NCBI GenBank assembly: GCA_019424135.1 | Contig: JAHYZZ010000002.1 | Coordinates: 1-21,615, forward strand | Length of the DNA: 21,615 nucleotides | From: Lachnospiraceae bacterium | GTDB taxonomy: Bacteria > Bacillota > Clostridia > Lachnospirales > Lachnospiraceae | Direction: 5' to 3' | Shown here: positions 13,538 to 20,251 of the stretch, piece by piece | Layout of the letters: each line of letters opens with the position of its first letter | Position numbering within the stretch: position 1 is the stretch's first letter | The notes under the pieces: model-generated | Told to the model about the DNA's origin: nothing | The model's database searches: none | What the model saw: the letters and a program-made list of their open reading frames with translations, nothing else | Made by a program: the position numbers and the translations under genes

Positions 13538-14977
13538 ATGGAAATCAGAATGCTAAATCAACAGGAGCTCCTTCCGTCACTTCATCTGGTCTGGGAAGTG
13601 TTTGCAGAGGATGTTGCACCACAGTATACGCCAGAGGGAGTGAGGGAGTTTCAAAATTTTATTAAATATGAACAGTTATTTCCCAGATTTCAACGTGGCG
13701 ACATCATTTTTTTTGGCGCCTATGAAGGAGCGGAGCTTTGCGGAACTCTTGCCCTGATGTCTGACGGACATCTTGCACTTTTCTACGTCAGAAAGAACTG
13801 GCAGAGGAAGGGCATCGGCCGTATGCTTTTTCAGGCAGCATATAACGATTGCGTACGTCTTGGAGTCAGGAAGATGACTGTCCACTCTGCTCCTTCGGCT
13901 GTGGAGGCCTATCGTCATCTGGGGATGCAGCAGACCGGGGACGAGCAGACGGAAAGTGGGATTGCCTATGTCCCTATGGAACTTTTTGTGATTCCAGGAT
14001 TGGTGCGGCCGGTTAAGAAGTCGAAAACACCGGTTATTCTTGCTGTAGTTATAGGTGTGGTCCTTTTGGCTGCAATAGGGATTGGGGGATTTTTTCTAGT
14101 AAGGAATGTGTTGAATATAGCAGAGCAGACTGTAGGGCAACAGGATCCATTTCGGGATTATGACGGAGAAGATGGTTTGTATGATGAGGGAAACAATGGC
14201 TATGACGGATCCAAGGATGACACAGGGGAAATGACAGGGATTGATGCTATTGAAGCGTATATTTCAGACGATCTGTCTTATGAATTAACGGAAGATACAT
14301 ACTCTGAAACAGGAGAGCCGAATTCTTCGGTCACGATGGATTTTTATGTAAATTATCCGGTGATAGACGGACTGGAAAATACACAGATTCAAGACACTGT
14401 CAACGAGGCATTAAAAAACTGTGCCCTGCAGACGGTAGATGAGATTTATGAGAATCCATCCAACGAAGTCCGTGACAGAGTGCTTCAGGCGGATACTCCA
14501 ATGCTTGTCAGTTATGTGGAATATAAAGTCTGTTATGCTGACAATGACTTTCTTAGCGTTGTATTTGAAGACAATAGTTATAAAGGCAGCGAAGAATATT
14601 ATGATCCGTCTCTAAGAACTGTAAACATCAGTCTGAAAGACGGGGCAGAGTATCAGGTTAAAGATGTGGTGGATCTTAGTGATGAATTTTTGGAGAAATG
14701 GGTTGGAATCATGCAGGATGAGGCAGGGAATCGAGAATTTCTATCTGAACTTGACAAAGAGGATATGAGAAGCACTTTATCGGGGAACAGTGAAGAAAAT
14801 GTCTATATACCGAATTTCTTTGTGGATGCAGATGGAATCGAAATCGGCTATGACTTAAATTATCCGGCGAATGATCCCAATGATCTGGGGTATATTTGGG
14901 TGACGGCTCCGTTTTCCTTCGAAGATTTAAAACCGTTCAAGACGGACAGTGGATTCTGGAATCTGATCAAAGATTGA
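13538..14977 (+). CDS. Membrane-anchored GNAT acetyltransferase with RsiV-like extracytoplasmic domain
   Basis: A 479-residue three-part protein. Residues 1-150 form a GNAT N-acetyltransferase domain with the acetyl-CoA motif QRKGIG at 89-94 and a following SAPSAVEAYRHLGM region. Residues 163-188 form one transmembrane helix preceded by Lys/Arg residues (VRPVKKSK), which predicts the GNAT domain inside. Residues 200-235 are a Gly/Asp-rich acidic linker. The rest, to 479, lies outside and resembles the DUF3298/RsiV-type fold (FYVNYPVI, then SLRTVNISLKDGAEYQVKDVV and a tail like NDLGYIWVTAPF); I put this at moderate confidence. AGGAGG precedes the ATG at 13538; an in-frame TTG at 13505 is rejected. 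The acceptor substrate is unknown. Confidence 0.75.
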   Translation: MEIRMLNQQELLPSLHLVWEVFAEDVAPQYTPEGVREFQNFIKYEQLFPRFQRGDIIFFGAYEGAELCGTLALMSDGHLALFYVRKNWQRKGIGRMLFQAAYNDCVRLGVRKMTVHSAPSAVEAYRHLGMQQTGDEQTESGIAYVPMELFVIPGLVRPVKKSKTPVILAVVIGVVLLAAIGIGGFFLVRNVLNIAEQTVGQQDPFRDYDGEDGLYDEGNNGYDGSKDDTGEMTGIDAIEAYISDDLSYELTEDTYSETGEPNSSVTMDFYVNYPVIDGLENTQIQDTVNEALKNCALQTVDEIYENPSNEVRDRVLQADTPMLVSYVEYKVCYADNDFLSVVFEDNSYKGSEEYYDPSLRTVNISLKDGAEYQVKDVVDLSDEFLEKWVGIMQDEAGNREFLSELDKEDMRSTLSGNSEENVYIPNFFVDADGIEIGYDLNYPANDPNDLGYIWVTAPFSFEDLKPFKTDSGFWNLIKD

Positions 14978-14997
14978 AAAATGATGAAAAGTGACGA

Positions 14998-15026
14998 TTG
15001 ACGAAAGAAATAGAATATGAGAAAAT
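14998..15026 (+). promoter_or_regulatory. Possible promoter of the scaffold/GGGtGRT pair
   Basis: TTGACG at 14998-15003 with GAAAAT at 15021-15026, 17 bases apart. The -35 is good and the -10 is weak. A later TATAAC at 15049-15054 has no fitting -35. Confidence 0.4.
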
Positions 15027-15073
15027 AAAAGCAAGTATGGGTTAAAGATATAACAAACCCTGCAAAATAATCG

Positions 15074-15096
15074 TACATGCAGCCAAGGAGCATGTA
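15074..15096 (+). promoter_or_regulatory. Inverted repeat in leader of Fe-S scaffold gene
   Basis: TACATGC (15074-15080) and GCATGTA (15090-15096) flank a nine-base loop. It lies just before the AAAGGAG ribosome site (15106-15112) of the scaffold gene. It could be an operator or an RNA hairpin in the leader; no function is known. Confidence 0.5.
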
Positions 15097-15119
15097 TGCA
15101 TATCGAAAGGAGTTTTAAA

Positions 15120-15812
15120 ATGATTTATTCACACGAAGTAGAAATGATGTGTCCGGTAGCTCAGGGAGCAAATCACGGACCAGCTCCAATTCCGGAAGAA
15201 GCAAAATGGGTACAGGCAAAAGAGATTAAGGACATCTCTGGCTTTACACATGGAGTTGGCTGGTGTGCACCTCAGCAGGGAGCATGTAAGCTGACATTGA
15301 ATGTCAAAGACGGTATCATCCAGGAAGCACTGGTAGAGACTCTTGGCTGCTCCGGAATGACTCATTCTGCAGCGATGGCTTCTGAGATCCTTCCGGGAAA
15401 AACAATTCTGGAAGCGTTGAACACAGACCTTGTCTGTGATGCGATCAACACAGCCATGAGAGAACTCTTTCTTCAGATTGTTTACGGAAGAACACAAAGT
15501 GCATTTTCCGAGAATGGACTTGCGATTGGAGCGGGACTGGAAGATCTTGGAAAAGGACTCCGTTCACAGGTCGGCACCATGTATGGTACATTGGCAAAAG
15601 GTCCTCGTTACCTTGAAATGGCAGAAGGATATGTGACAGGCATCGCGCTCGATGAAAATGATGAAATCATCGGATACCAGTTCGTAAACCTTGGAAAGCT
15701 CACTGACTTTATTAAAAACGGCGATACTCCAAATGATGCTTGGGAGAAAGCAAAAGGTCAGTATGGCCGTGTCGATGACGCTGTAAAGATTATCGATCCC
15801 CGCAAAGAGTAG
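15120..15812 (+). CDS. NifU/IscU-like iron-sulfur cluster assembly scaffold protein
   Basis: A 230-residue protein of the group annotated as iron-sulfur cluster assembly scaffold in Lachnospiraceae and related anaerobes. Cysteines that could hold a cluster are Cys49 (GVGWCAPQ), Cys56 (GACKLTL) and Cys77 (TLGCSGM); the last lies in the GCSGM-type turn that recalls IscU's GC site. It is longer than SufU/IscU (about 130-150 residues) and has an extra N-terminal Cys11 and a C-terminal region unlike them, so it is a distinct subfamily. The ATG at 15120 follows AAAGGAG; the in-frame ATG at 15096 sits in the inverted repeat and lacks a site. The GGGtGRT gene follows 49 bases later. Arg codons here lean to CGT and differ from the AGA/AGG-rich neighbours, which hints at high expression. 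Confidence 0.75.
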   Translation: MIYSHEVEMMCPVAQGANHGPAPIPEEAKWVQAKEIKDISGFTHGVGWCAPQQGACKLTLNVKDGIIQEALVETLGCSGMTHSAAMASEILPGKTILEALNTDLVCDAINTAMRELFLQIVYGRTQSAFSENGLAIGAGLEDLGKGLRSQVGTMYGTLAKGPRYLEMAEGYVTGIALDENDEIIGYQFVNLGKLTDFIKNGDTPNDAWEKAKGQYGRVDDAVKIIDPRKE

Positions 15813-15861
15813 TTGCAGGTTATCGTAAAGAATAAAGGTAATAATTCAGGAGGATACATAA

Positions 15862-16872
15862 ATGGCTTTATTTGAATCATATGAAAGAAGAATTGATAAA
15901 ATCAATGAAGTATTAAACAGCTATGGCATTGCTTCTCTGGAAGAAGCTGAGAAGATCACAAAAGATGCCGGACTGGACGTATACAACCAGATCAAGGGCA
16001 TCCAGCCGATCTGTTTTGAAAATGCATGCTGGGCATACATCACAGGTGCTGCCATTGCCATTAAAAAAGGATGTGAGACGGCTGCAGATGCCGCGGCTGC
16101 AATTGGAGAAGGTCTGCAGGCTTTTTGTATTCCAGGGTCTGTTGCAGATCAGCGTAAAGTAGGTCTTGGACATGGAAATCTTGGCAAGATGCTTCTTGAG
16201 GAGACAACAGACTGTTTCTGCTTCCTGGCAGGGCATGAGTCTTTCGCAGCTGCAGAAGGAGCGATCGGTATTGCAGAGAAAGCGAACAAAGTCCGTAAAA
16301 AACCACTTCGTGTTATCCTGAACGGTCTTGGAAAAGATGCTGCACAGATTATTTCAAGAATTAACGGTTTCACATATGTACAGACAGAGTACGATTATTT
16401 TACAGGCGAGCTGAAAGAAGTACAGAGAATCGCTTACTCTGACGGACTTCGTTCAAAAGTAAACTGCTATGGTGCAAACGATGTGCGTGAAGGTGTTGCT
16501 ATCATGTGGAAAGAGGGCGTTGATGTTTCTATTACAGGAAACTCCACAAACCCGACTCGTTTCCAGCACCCGGTTGCAGGAACCTATAAGAAAGAGTGTG
16601 TGGAAGCAGGAAAGAAATACTTCTCTGTAGCATCAGGCGGTGGTACAGGACGTACCCTTCATCCGGACAATATGGCGGCAGGACCGGCTTCCTATGGTAT
16701 GACAGATACAATGGGGCGTATGCATTCTGACGCTCAGTTTGCAGGATCTTCTTCTGTTCCGGCACACGTAGAGATGATGGGCTTGATTGGTGCAGGAAAC
16801 AACCCGATGGTTGGTATGACTGTTGCAGTTGCAGTTTCCATCGAGGAAGCTAAGAAAGCTGGAAAATTTTAA
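15862..16872 (+). CDS. GGGtGRT protein, uncharacterised family
   Basis: A 336-residue protein of the family named after its motif, here GGGTGRT at residues 259-265, followed by LHPDNMAAGPASYG. I know no experimentally proven function. Other visible features are a SGGG-type glycine loop context, many short Gly/Ala stretches (about 60-85), a Cys in QPICFENACWAY near residue 53, and a C-terminus rich in Gly, Met and Val (GLIGAGNNPMVGMTVAVAVS). There is no signal peptide and no membrane helix, so it is probably cytosolic. CAGGAGG lies upstream. It is the second gene of a two-gene unit with the Fe-S scaffold protein and ends in a strong terminator. Arg is mostly CGT, a codon pattern of abundant proteins. 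Function could be in Fe-S maturation or an enzyme needing such a cluster; that is inference. Confidence 0.8.
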   Translation: MALFESYERRIDKINEVLNSYGIASLEEAEKITKDAGLDVYNQIKGIQPICFENACWAYITGAAIAIKKGCETAADAAAAIGEGLQAFCIPGSVADQRKVGLGHGNLGKMLLEETTDCFCFLAGHESFAAAEGAIGIAEKANKVRKKPLRVILNGLGKDAAQIISRINGFTYVQTEYDYFTGELKEVQRIAYSDGLRSKVNCYGANDVREGVAIMWKEGVDVSITGNSTNPTRFQHPVAGTYKKECVEAGKKYFSVASGGGTGRTLHPDNMAAGPASYGMTDTMGRMHSDAQFAGSSSVPAHVEMMGLIGAGNNPMVGMTVAVAVSIEEAKKAGKF

Positions 16873-16885
16873 GGAATATTGAAAG

Positions 16886-16934
16886 AACAAGGACTCATTC
16901 CGGTTTGAAGTGCCGGAATGAGTCCTTGTTTTAT
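16886..16934 (+). terminator. Strong intrinsic terminator after GGGtGRT gene
   Basis: A perfect 18-bp stem (16886-16903 with 16913-16930) with a nine-base loop, ending in TTGTTTTAT. It isolates the scaffold/GGGtGRT unit from the molybdenum operon. Confidence 0.93.
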
Positions 16935-16945
16935 ATACAAAGCTT

Positions 16946-16957
16946 GATTTGCAAATC
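16946..16957. promoter_or_regulatory. 12-bp perfect palindrome upstream of Mo operon promoter
   Basis: GATTTGCAAATC is a perfect palindrome centred about 50 bases before the -35 box at 17001. Its position suits an activator or repressor site, but chance is possible in AT-rich spacer DNA. Confidence 0.3.
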
Positions 16958-17000
16958 TTTCGCTGACAAAAAACCGGCAAGAATTGAAGCTGTAACAGCA

Positions 17001-17029
17001 TTGACAAAATCGAACATATGGGTTACATT
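17001..17029 (+). promoter_or_regulatory. Promoter of the molybdenum operon
   Basis: Consensus TTGACA (17001-17006), 17-base spacer, TACATT (17024-17029). Predicted start is near 17036, so the leader before the first gene is about 250 bases and holds the riboswitch. Confidence 0.75.
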
Positions 17030-17065
17030 TTTAAAGAAGTGATTGTTGAGGATCGAAAAATAATA

Positions 17066-17185
17066 TACTCTCCGAGCCTTTTTGCCTAAGGAAATTTCTA
17101 TGGCAGTCAGGCCGGGAATTATATGTTCTATCAGGGTATATCGGGAAACGGATATGCCTTCCGTGTTTGAAAAGGAGAGCAGGCA
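17066..17185 (+). ncRNA. Molybdenum cofactor (Moco/Tuco-type) riboswitch aptamer
   Basis: The core CTCCGAGCC (17070-17078) then GCCTAAGGAAA (17084-17094), AGGCCGGGAA (17109-17118) and a GGAAAC hairpin (17145-17150) resembles the Moco RNA motif described upstream of Moco genes. Pairings I can draw are P1 17068-17073 with 17174-17179 (CTCTCC/GGAGAG), an internal GCCT/AGGC pair (17084-17087 with 17109-17112), and the stem GGTATATC (17135-17142) with GATATGCC (17151-17158). The latter hairpin carries a GAAA tetraloop. The first gene of a molybdopterin operon lies downstream, as expected for this class. Whether it senses Moco or the tungsten cofactor cannot be told. The alignment is from memory of the motif, so the class call is good but not certain. 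Confidence 0.78.
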
Positions 17186-17196
17186 TAAAGAATGTT

Positions 17197-17217
17197 AAAG
17201 GGATAAATGATCCCTTT
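17197..17217 (+). other. Small hairpin between riboswitch and terminator
   Basis: AAAGGGAT (17197-17204) pairs with ATCCCTTT (17210-17217) around a five-base loop, followed by CTTTTA. It could be a spacer stem that stabilises the switch or a weak first terminator. Confidence 0.5.
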
Positions 17218-17225
17218 CTTTTACG

Positions 17226-17254
17226 CTGCTCTTTTATGGAAAAGAGCAGTTTTT
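17226..17254 (+). terminator. Riboswitch-controlled intrinsic terminator
   Basis: CTGCTCTTTT (17226-17235) pairs with AAAAGAGCAG (17240-17249) around ATGG, followed by TTTTT (17250-17254). The 5' arm can instead pair with 17173-17182, which includes the 3' strand of riboswitch P1. The two are therefore mutually exclusive folds, which makes this the expression platform of an OFF switch. Confidence 0.85.
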
Positions 17255-17283
17255 CGTTTCAAGATAAATAGGAGGCTGATCAT

Positions 17284-18303
17284 TTGAAATTAGTAAAGAC
17301 CAAAGAAGCAGTCGGACAAGTACTTTGTCATGATATGACGCAGATCATTCCTGGTGTGAGCAAAGGCCCCAGGTTCCACAAGGGTCATGTGGTGACAGAA
17401 GAGGATATACCAGTCCTTCTGTCCATGGGAAAGGAACATCTCTATGTATGGGAGAAAAAGGAAGGAATGCTTCATGAGGATGAAGGTGCAGAATGGCTTT
17501 GTAAGCTGTGTCAGAATCGTGGTATGCATGCCACGAAGGCAAGGGAAGGAAAGATAGAATTGTCTGCAAAGTACGAGGGACTGTTTCAGGTGGATCTGGA
17601 ACGTTTATATGCGATCAACGATATTGAGGAGCTGATGATCGCTACCCGTCATACGGATACGGCAGTGAAAGTGGGGGATAAGCTGGCAGGAATGAGAGTC
17701 ATTCCCTTGGTTATTGAGGAAGAAAAACTTGAAGAGGCCCAAAAAGCGGCAAACAGAGGTCCGATTTTACAGTTGCTTCCATGGAAACTTCGGACGGCAG
17801 GAATGATCATAACGGGGAGCGAGGTGGAAAATGGGCTGATCAAGGATCAGTTTTCGCCGATTGTAGAGCAAAAGCTTTCCCGATTTCAGATTGAAGTTAA
17901 GGATCACAGGCTCTGCGGAGATGATATGGAGAGGATCACAGCTTCAATCCTGGATATGAAAGCAAAAGGGCTGGATCTGATCGTGTGTACCGGAGGCATG
18001 AGTGTGGATCCAGATGATCGTACACCAGGAGCGATCAAGGCATCCGGGGCCAAAATTGTAACCTATGGAGCACCTGTGCTTCCAGGTGCCATGCTATGCC
18101 TTGGATATTTTGAGGATGATACGCCGGTCATTGGCCTGCCTGGCTGCGTGATGTATGCAAAGACTACGATTTTTGATCTGCTGCTTCCAAGGCTGGCAGC
18201 AGGTGTAAAGATAGATAGAAAGGATATAGTAAAAATGGGACACGGAGGACTCTGCCTTGGATGTGATGAATGCCATTATCCGGTTTGTCCTTTCGGAAAA
18301 TAA
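17284..18303 (+). CDS. MoeA-like molybdopterin-binding protein with C-terminal Cys cluster
   Basis: A 339-residue protein with a MoeA/MogA-type molybdopterin-binding (MoCF) domain at about residues 170-310: TAGMIITGSEVENG, then CTGGMSVDPDDRTPGAI (235-251) and GLPGCVMYAKTTIFDLLLP. MoeA inserts molybdate into the cofactor; this protein is shorter than full MoeA (about 400 residues), and its N-terminal half is not recognisable as the MoeA extra domains, so the role may differ. The last 20 residues carry Cys324, Cys327, Cys330 and Cys335 (C-x2-C-x2-C-x4-C-P), a metal- or Fe-S-binding type array. Translation probably starts at TTG 17284, eight bases after AGGAGG (17270-17275); no in-frame ATG lies nearer. 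It is the first gene behind the Moco riboswitch. Confidence 0.8.
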   Translation: MKLVKTKEAVGQVLCHDMTQIIPGVSKGPRFHKGHVVTEEDIPVLLSMGKEHLYVWEKKEGMLHEDEGAEWLCKLCQNRGMHATKAREGKIELSAKYEGLFQVDLERLYAINDIEELMIATRHTDTAVKVGDKLAGMRVIPLVIEEEKLEEAQKAANRGPILQLLPWKLRTAGMIITGSEVENGLIKDQFSPIVEQKLSRFQIEVKDHRLCGDDMERITASILDMKAKGLDLIVCTGGMSVDPDDRTPGAIKASGAKIVTYGAPVLPGAMLCLGYFEDDTPVIGLPGCVMYAKTTIFDLLLPRLAAGVKIDRKDIVKMGHGGLCLGCDECHYPVCPFGK

Positions 18304-18326
18304 GGATAATATCTGGAGGAAATAAG

Positions 18327-19295
18327 ATGACAGACCAAATGGGGAGAACCATTGATTACTTAAGAATTTCGATTACAGATCGTTGTAATCTGCGCTGCAG
18401 GTACTGTATGCCTAAAGAGGGAATTCCCTGGATACCTATGGAGGAGATCCTAAGCTATGAAGAAATCACAGAATTTGTCCGCATTGCATCTGGGCTTGGA
18501 ATAAAAAAAGTAAAGATTACCGGGGGAGAACCGTTGGTAAGGAAGGGATGTCCAGGGCTCATCCGTATGTTGAAAGAAATCCCCGGCATCCGCCAGGTTA
18601 CAATGACTACCAACGGAGTCTTCCTGTCAGATTATCTTAAGGAGCTGTTGGATGCAGGACTGGACGCAGTCAATATCAGTCTGGATACTCTCAGGCCGGA
18701 TACCTACGAACGGATTACCAGAAGAGCACAGCTGGGACAGGTTTTAAAGGGACTGGATCTGGCGGTGGAAAGTAAAGTTTCGGTAAAGGTTAATGCAGTA
18801 CTCCAGGAAGGTGTGAACGATACAGAATGGGAAGCGCTTGCGCGGTTGGCAGAAAAAAGGCCCATCGATGTTCGGTTCATTGAACTGATGCCTATTGGGG
18901 ATGGAAAACTTGAAAAGGGGATTTCCAATCTCCTCCTTCTGGAAAAGATGGAGAAGAAACTTGGACCTTTGCATGAAGACAAGACGTGCCATGGTAATGG
19001 ACCGGCAAGATATATAAAGCCATCTGGATATGTGGGCAGCATCGGATTGATCAGCGCCATGCATGGAAAATTTTGTTCCAGCTGTAATCGGATCCGTCTG
19101 ACTTCCACTGGAGAGATTAAACCCTGTCTGTGTGATGGAAGGAGTATTTCGATCAGAGAATTTTTGCGAAAAGGGCATTACGAAAGGGTACGAACTCTTC
19201 TGGAACAGGCTGTATGGGAAAAACCGGTGGAACATTGTTTCGAAGAGGTGGAGAAAATGACAGAGAATAGACGGATGACGCAGATAGGAGGATAA
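18327..19295 (+). CDS. moaA: GTP 3',8-cyclase MoaA (molybdenum cofactor synthesis)
   Basis: MoaA is a radical-SAM enzyme that cyclises GTP to the precursor later turned into cyclic pyranopterin monophosphate by MoaC. The 322 residues carry the N-terminal cluster C20-x3-C24-x2-C27 (CNLRCRYC), GGEPL at 66-70 and the C-terminal cluster C250-x2-C253-x13-C267, plus the Gly-Gly end (MTQIGG) that active MoaA requires. This is the canonical set, so the protein should be functional. The start at 18327 follows GGAGGA and is 23 bases after the MoeA-like stop. It is within the riboswitch operon. A partner MoaC gene is not found in this window. Confidence 0.97.
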   Translation: MTDQMGRTIDYLRISITDRCNLRCRYCMPKEGIPWIPMEEILSYEEITEFVRIASGLGIKKVKITGGEPLVRKGCPGLIRMLKEIPGIRQVTMTTNGVFLSDYLKELLDAGLDAVNISLDTLRPDTYERITRRAQLGQVLKGLDLAVESKVSVKVNAVLQEGVNDTEWEALARLAEKRPIDVRFIELMPIGDGKLEKGISNLLLLEKMEKKLGPLHEDKTCHGNGPARYIKPSGYVGSIGLISAMHGKFCSSCNRIRLTSTGEIKPCLCDGRSISIREFLRKGHYERVRTLLEQAVWEKPVEHCFEEVEKMTENRRMTQIGG

Positions 19296-19299
19296 ATGA

Positions 19300-20235
19300 A
19301 TGGGAGAGATTGCCGCAATTTGTATCAGCAAGAAGAGAGGCACACAGAAACACCCGGTAGAATCAGCAGTGATTAAAGAAGGATGGGGGATTGAAGGAGA
19401 TGCCCATGGGGGAAATTGGCATCGCCAGATCAGTTTGCTGTCTTACGAAAAAATTGAAGTATTCAGAAGAAAGGGGGCAAAAGTGGATCCAGGTGCCTTT
19501 GGGGAAAATCTGATCGTAAGAGAAATCGATTTTTCCAGCCTTCCGGTGGGAACCTGTTTCCGGATAGGAGAAGTGCTTCTGGAACTGACCCAGATTGGAA
19601 AAGAATGTCACAGTCATTGTCAGATTTATGAGAAGATGGGAGAATGCATTATGCCAAGGGAAGGGGTGTTTGCCAGGGTCATCGCCGGAGGCCAGATTCA
19701 TGTCGGTGAGGAAGTGGAAGTGATTTTACCAGATCCGGGCCGCCCGTTTACAGCGGCTGTTGTAACTTTGAGCGATAAAGGTGCGGCCAAAGAGCGGAAG
19801 GATGAAAGCGGACCTGCGATGGTGTCTATGTTGAAAGAGGCAGGATATGAGGTCAAAGAGACGCTGCTTTTGCCGGACGGTATGGAACCTTTGATGCAGG
19901 AATTGATTCGACTTTCGGATCAGCGGCAGATGGATGTGATTTTCACCACAGGAGGAACAGGATTTTCTCAGCGGGATGTTACGCCAGAAGCCACAATCGC
20001 CGTCTGTGACAGAATGGCTTGTGGAATCGCTGACGGGATCCGACAGTATTCCATGGGAATTACGAGAAGGGCCATGTTTAGCCGGGCTGTATCGGGAATC
20101 CGAAAAAAGACTTTGATCATCAATCTGCCGGGAAGCCCGAAGGCTGTTCGTGAGGCATTGGAATTTCTCCTTCCGGAGCTTCCTCACGGGCTTGGAATTT
20201 TAAGAGGAACCGAAGGGGAATGTGCAAGAAAGTAA
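19300..20235 (+). CDS. MOSC-MogA fusion protein
   Basis: A 311-residue fusion. Residues 1-145 form a MOSC domain, a fold that uses a cysteine to carry sulfur to the molybdenum cofactor; the candidate Cys is Cys103 in IGKECHSHC. Residues 149-311 form a MogA/MoaB domain with TTGGTGFSQRDVTPEAT (216-232) and NLPGSPKAVREAL (275-287), the full molybdopterin-adenylylating motif set. MOSC-MogA fusions are known in anaerobic Firmicutes, where one polypeptide may adenylylate the cofactor and handle its sulfur. The start ATG at 19300 follows AGGAGG at 19285-19290, four bases past the moaA stop. A separate MogA-like gene exists at 710, so this strain has two MogA domains. Confidence 0.92.
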   Translation: MGEIAAICISKKRGTQKHPVESAVIKEGWGIEGDAHGGNWHRQISLLSYEKIEVFRRKGAKVDPGAFGENLIVREIDFSSLPVGTCFRIGEVLLELTQIGKECHSHCQIYEKMGECIMPREGVFARVIAGGQIHVGEEVEVILPDPGRPFTAAVVTLSDKGAAKERKDESGPAMVSMLKEAGYEVKETLLLPDGMEPLMQELIRLSDQRQMDVIFTTGGTGFSQRDVTPEATIAVCDRMACGIADGIRQYSMGITRRAMFSRAVSGIRKKTLIINLPGSPKAVREALEFLLPELPHGLGILRGTEGECARK

Positions 20236-20251
20236 AACAGGAGTCAAACGA

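Noticed and set aside
16935..17065. Small gene in the spacer before the riboswitch
   Set aside because: The only open frames are short, lack ribosome sites and overlap the promoter; the stretch is better read as palindrome, promoter and leader.
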